From contig CANNZV010000943.1 of assembly GCA_947561585.1 (NCBI GenBank), forward strand, positions 159,046 through 223,045: DNA of 64,000 bases. Direction: 5' to 3'. The notes under the pieces were generated by a model. That model was not told the DNA's origin, searched no databases, and was given only the letters and a program-made list of their open reading frames with translations. The translations under genes and the position numbers were made by a program. This stretch comes from Caprella mutica. Lineage: Eukaryota > Arthropoda > Malacostraca > Amphipoda > Caprellidae. This document shows, one piece after another, positions 59,815 through 64,000 of the stretch (positions within the stretch are counted from its first letter, which is position 1; each line of letters starts with the position of its first letter).

Positions 59815-60333
59815 GTGAGAAGAAAATTAAAATGTTCAACACTCAAAGAAAACGATTAGAAAAGACGGGATGTTCATAATTCTAACTACTTGAATGAGAC
59901 GCCATACTAACCGTTAACATCTGAAAATAACTCACAAGTTCATTTTTTGAAGCTAATTTGTTACACTTTTTGCACGTTTTTTTAAATTTTTATTTAGCCC
60001 CTTTTTCAATTGTTTTTTTGGTAGTTTAATCAGTTACTTCCTTTTATCATTTTTTTGAAATACAATCATATATTGAAATCAATTTATATCCTATAACAGA
60101 CTACAGAGCATTAAAAAAATCGACCGTATTTATCTAAATTTTTTTTAGACGACCACTTGAAATCTCCGAGATGAAAATACTTCGGGAGAGCACTAATTAA
60201 AAAATCAATTTTCGTATTCTGGTCAAATTTGATAATTAGAGATTTACAGGTTGCTTTAACGAGATTGCTCTGTATTTTTAAAGTAAATATTGCCATAAAT
60301 TAATGAATCCTAATATTATTAATTCACTACCAG
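59815..60333 (+). other. Intron D-E (519 bp), possibly retained
   Basis: GT-AG intron. The exon D frame runs 21 codons into it and stops at 59877-59879, so a transcript keeping this intron would encode a teneurin lacking all EGF and C-terminal domains. Poly-T rich throughout. No polyadenylation signal was confirmed. Confidence 0.6.
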
Positions 60334-60626
60334 AACACCAAATCAGACCTGACCAAACAATTCCACCGGATGGCACGACTTTCAAACGCGTTGAACTGGG
60401 CGAAAGACTACACCAGAACATTCCTCCCTATGGATACTGGAACATGCAGTTCTACCAAGGAGAGTCTGCCTATGTGAAGTTTGACATAGGGATTCCACGA
60501 GGAGCTTCGGTCGGTATCTACGGAAGGAGGAACGCACTTCCGACTCACACATCCTACGATTTTTTGCAAGTCTTCTCCGGATACAAAATTGTGAATGGGC
60601 CATCCAGATCATCCAGATCTTCCGCT
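60334..60626 (+). CDS. Ten-m: Teneurin exon E: conserved region before the EGF repeats
   Basis: This exon encodes about 97 residues. The acceptor is TTCACTACCAG, which adds AA to the G left by exon D (GAA, Glu). The donor GTGAGT follows TCCGCT, phase 0. The sequence includes IPPYGYWNMQFYQGESAYVK, FDIGIPRGASVGIYGRRNAL and PTHTSYDFLQVFSG. This corresponds to the conserved teneurin stretch just before EGF repeat 1, with its pattern of P-P-G-x-F/Y-W, then K-F-x-I, then G-(I/V)-Y-G-R, then P-x-H-x-x-Y-D-F. With the EGF exon it is the strongest evidence for the gene identity. The intron before it is short (519 bp). Confidence 0.93.
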
Positions 60627-62208
60627 GTGAGTAAATAGTCTTTGTAAACAGATCAATATTACTATGTTACTTATAAGGACAATTTTTACCAAAAATAATC
60701 ATAACCTTTAGAATAATTTCAGTTGAAACCTGTTGAATATGTTAAAATTGTATAAACTATGTTAAATGAAATATGATAGTTATAACTTATGCTGGTAAAC
60801 TAAAAAGGCAACTATTCATTTATTGAGACTTGCAATAACTTGTGAACACTTTATCAAACATATGAATCGAAGATCCTCAAGAATTCTCATTTCTCTTTCA
60901 TGGATATCCTCCTCTCCTTTGGTTCTTTAATAAATAATTCTATTCGAATTCTAGAAATGAAAGATTGATATCTTTCTGAATATGTAGGAGAGTATTGGAC
61001 AGCTTCACCTTTTCCTTCCACCGACTCATTCTATCTCGCAAAGTCAGCAGTTACTAACAAAAGATCTCGAAGATTACCTCGTGTATTTTGGCGTTTCTTT
61101 TGCTACTCTTCAATTTCGTTTTGATTTCTCAGATATACACTGTATATAGACCCATCTATATATTCTCCGAATGTTCTCTCCCTCGACATTAGAACGGAAA
61201 TGTAAGATTGTGCCATTACGCTCGGATCTCAGATATAACTGTCGGCTTTGGTTGGCCCTAAATATCTTCCAACAATTCGGCTCAACGAAGACGGATTTAA
61301 GCCTTTCCAGAAACGAATATTTATATATGACTTCTCTATGACTTGAAAGAAAGATGATGTGAAACAATACGAGTGAAAAACAGTGTATGGATGGGGAAGA
61401 AGGAATAAACTTACATGTAAATAATGAGTGATATATCTTTAATTAAAAGATTTATTTCATCTCGATCAATTCATATGAACAAAATAAGTTCCCACTTTCC
61501 TACTTGAATAAAGATTTTCGTACTCAATTTTCATATTATGGGTTATATTTAGTAACGAAAATCAAATGAAATTAGCATTCAAATCCTTCCTTTATCGTCA
61601 ACTGTTACTTTCTAATAACAGAATTCCAGTCGGTATTGTACAAGATATTTGGACTTTATTTTGGTAAAAGTATCGATTTCTCTCTATATATAGCGCATAG
61701 CACTAAAGTTTTAGGTGTCTAGTGTCTAGTTTTGAAGTTCACCAGACATCAGCGGGCAATATTTGGTGTCGAGACGCACCAATATAGACGAAAGTGGATT
61801 TTAAAGGCGCACAAACTGACAGCGTCTGCCGTTCAAATTGAAATTTACGGCAGTGAGACTGATACGGAGCTTAAAAAACACCCAACCGAACATTACGAAT
61901 CATTCGGAACAAATCAGTCAAGAGAAATTATTCGGTGGTGATTGTACTGAGTGTTAAACTTATGCACGAATGGTGAATTACGATGAATTCTTAGTTTATC
62001 GAATTATGTAAAAAAAAATAATTTGTGATATGGTATATGTATAGTAATAGAAATATTATAATACTATTCGTAGTTTTCTATTTAAAATCTTAAAGTTTTA
62101 ATAATTTTTCCTTAAAAAAATTCTCAAAAATCACTTAGAAAATTCGTGAAAGTTTTTTATGTTTCAGATAAAATAGAAAAATGATTTTTTTCTGTTCTTT
62201 CTCCGCAG
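60627..62208 (+). other. Intron E-F
   Basis: Low-copy AT-rich sequence without arrays. A 69-codon frame of balanced composition at 61732-61941 (+) is not recognised and is not required by the phases. Confidence 0.5.
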
Positions 62209-62428
62209 GTGCCTACGCAACAGCAGTCCGTTACTCGGTACCTAGAGCAAGGCCACTGGTTCCTCAGCCTCTACAATGACGATGGAGAGAGGCAGGAGAT
62301 CAACCTCATGGGGCTGGTGAGCTCTGAGTACACTGAGGGGTGCCCCAAAGGGTGTAACAACAAAGGGGACTGCATCCTTGGATCCTGTCAATGCTATGCT
62401 GGTTACACTGGAGATGACTGTACCCAAA
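62209..62428 (+). CDS. Ten-m: Teneurin exon F: end of pre-EGF region and first EGF-like repeat
   Basis: This exon encodes about 73 residues. The acceptor is TTTCTCCGCAG and the exon starts in phase 0 with GTG (Val), joining SSA to VPTQQQSV. The donor is CAAA/GTGAGT, phase 1, as is usual for EGF exons. The first half (TRYLEQGHWFLSLYNDDGE) matches the conserved teneurin pattern of Y-L-x-x-G-x-W-x-x-x-x-Y-N-D. The second half is a complete six-cysteine EGF repeat from CPKGC to DDC, with spacing C-x3-C-x5-C-x4-C-x-C-x8-C. Teneurins carry eight such repeats that dimerise the protein. The rest of the protein lies beyond the window. Confidence 0.95.
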
Positions 62429-62712
62429 GTGAGTTGTCTTTAAAGGAAAAATTATCATTTTCTTACCATATTGGCCAATGTACATTTTTATTACTCACTT
62501 AATAGAATATTACTCCCAATCACCCACCAAACCTTCTACGTATAACACGCGTCATCAGTTACTGGATAACTAATTCTATGTTTGTGAGACGGACATCATA
62601 TTCTTTATCTTCCTTATCTTCCTTATCTCTTGCATTCACTGCCACAGAAATTTCCTGTTACTGAATACACATTACTGATTGTCCCAAAAGTTAATGACTC
62701 TCTGCATTTGAT

Positions 62713-62980
62713 CAGTATCTAGGATACCAAGTTGTATAGTAAAGTATGAGTAGCTAGGATAGCAAGTTATACCGTAAAATATGAGTAACTAGGATACCAA
62801 GTTATACCGTAAAATATGAGTAACTAGGATACCAAATTATACCGTAAAATATGAGTAACTAGGATACCAAGTTATACCGTAAAATATGAGTAACTAGGAT
62901 ACCAAGTTATACCGTAAAATATGAGTAACTAGGATAGCAAGTTATAACGTAAAATATGAGTAACTAGGATACCAAGTTGT
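62713..62980. repeat. Minisatellite, 35-bp unit, about 7.5 copies
   Basis: The unit contains AATATGAGTAACTAGGATAC then CAAGTTATACCGTAA. It lies in the intron after exon F. Confidence 0.94.
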
Positions 62981-63430
62981 AATGTTAATTAGTTTTCCTT
63001 CTATCAAAATCAGGTTTCATCTACCTAGATTTGTAAGCTCCTTCTTTATTAATAAATGGAAAGGTTATCCCAGATTTATTTTACTTTATTAATTCATTGA
63101 TAATGTCAAAAAATAAATGACGATTAATACTGAATTCATTATAAAGAAAACTGGTACTTTACATAGCTCTGTATTCCAGCGTAGGAAAAGAGTCACCTAC
63201 TTTTGGGACACGCTGTATGCAATATATTCTCTATATGCGACTGTGTGGGTCTTCTACACACATTTTAGACGATGTGAGCTGTCAGAGAGTCCCTTTTGGT
63301 CATTTATTCAACTCCCCGGGGGTTTCTGGGTAACTTTCGCTCAAACTTGATGATCATATCGATCAAATGTGAGGATCTCAGTGAAAGAAATGTGTTCCAT
63401 CTTTTAAAAACTGAAGAGGATTTGGCTAGC
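62981..63430. other. Intronic spacer after exon F
   Basis: A 77-codon frame (63117-63350) shows no EGF cysteine pattern, so it is not the next teneurin exon. Confidence 0.5.
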
Positions 63431-64000
63431 GAATATAAACTGTTATTGTGGTAACATTAAAAGGGAATACTGAGGGAATATAAACTGTTATTGTGCTGAT
63501 ATTGCTATGGAATACTGAAGGAATATTAACTGTTATTGTGTTAACATTATAAGGGAATACTGAGGGAATATAAACTGTTATTGTGTTAACATTATAAGGG
63601 AATACTGAGGGAATATAAACTGTTATTGTGCTGATATTGCTAGGGAATACTGAAGGAATATCAACTGTTATTGTGTTACCATTATAAGGGAATACTGAGG
63701 GAATATAAACTGTTATTGTGTTAACATTATAAAGGATACTGAGGGAATAGAAACTGTTATTGTGCTGATATTGCTAGGGAATACTGAGGGAATATCAACT
63801 GTTATTGTGTTAACATTATAAGGGAATACTGAGGGAAAATAAACTGTTATTGTGTTAACATTATAAGGGATACTGAGAGAATATAAACTGTTATTGTGCT
63901 GATATTGCTAGGGAATACTGAGGGAATATCAACTGTTATTGTGTTCACATTATAAGGGAATACTGAGGGAATATAAACTGTTATTGTGCTAATATTGCTA
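63431..64000. repeat. Minisatellite, 45-bp unit, about 12.5 copies, runs off the window
   Basis: The unit contains GGGAATACTGAGGGAATATA then AACTGTTATTGTG. Two subtypes differ at the end (TTAACATTATAA or CTGATATTGCTA) and recur in a fixed order, giving a three-unit higher-order repeat of about 135 bp. Confidence 0.94.

Noticed and set aside
60382..60612. Minus-strand frames opposite exons E and F (also 62242-62427)
   Set aside because: They are antisense shadows of conserved teneurin coding sequence.
1..64000. A novel multi-gene system
   Set aside because: Only one gene is supported in the window. The unusual features are in repeats and in the length of one exon, and I see no gene cluster that would form a new system.

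Overview
This is a fragment of an animal (metazoan) nuclear genome, almost certainly from an invertebrate. It is AT-rich. The only gene I can support is split by introns of 0.5 to 6.8 kb with GT-AG junctions, and much of the rest is repetitive. The gene is a teneurin (Ten-m/odz family), a type II single-pass transmembrane cell-adhesion receptor, on the + strand. I place it in a protostome, perhaps a marine spiralian such as a mollusc. One hint is a dispersed repeat rich in AAGGTCAAGGTCA whose end resembles repeats I associate with marine invertebrate genomes. That placement is tentative and an arthropod is not excluded.

Layout. Bases 1-40453 hold no exon I can recognise. They contain tandem arrays, short inverted-repeat elements (MITE-like) and low-copy AT-rich sequence, so they are either an upstream teneurin intron or 5' flank. 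Six consecutive coding exons follow: 40454-40912 and 47696-47792 (intracellular domain), 50626-50870 (transmembrane helix), 57094-59814 (a very long extracellular linker), 60334-60626 (conserved pre-EGF region) and 62209-62428 (end of that region plus the first EGF repeat). Every intron phase matches across the five introns (1, 2, 1, 1, 0), which strongly supports the model. The start codon lies upstream of 40454 and was not found. The remaining EGF repeats and the large C-terminal superfold lie beyond base 64000.

Repeats. About a quarter of the window (roughly 16 kb by summing the arrays) is minisatellite, in some 30 separate arrays with unit lengths from 12 to 71 bp. They include a 2.6 kb array of a 16-bp unit holding an assembly gap. 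Several have higher-order structure. At least five families of short inverted-repeat elements are scattered between them. In one case (50908-51725) a 15-bp minisatellite sits exactly inside the terminal repeat of such an element, which suggests these elements seed arrays. A decayed non-LTR reverse transcriptase fragment lies just upstream of the first recognised exon. Many long open frames in the window are by-products of arrays whose unit length is a multiple of three.

I found no tRNA, rRNA, CRISPR or bacterial-type feature and no second convincing gene. The most interesting points are the unusually long linker exon with a furin-type site and KGG repeats, and the link between inverted-repeat elements and minisatellites.
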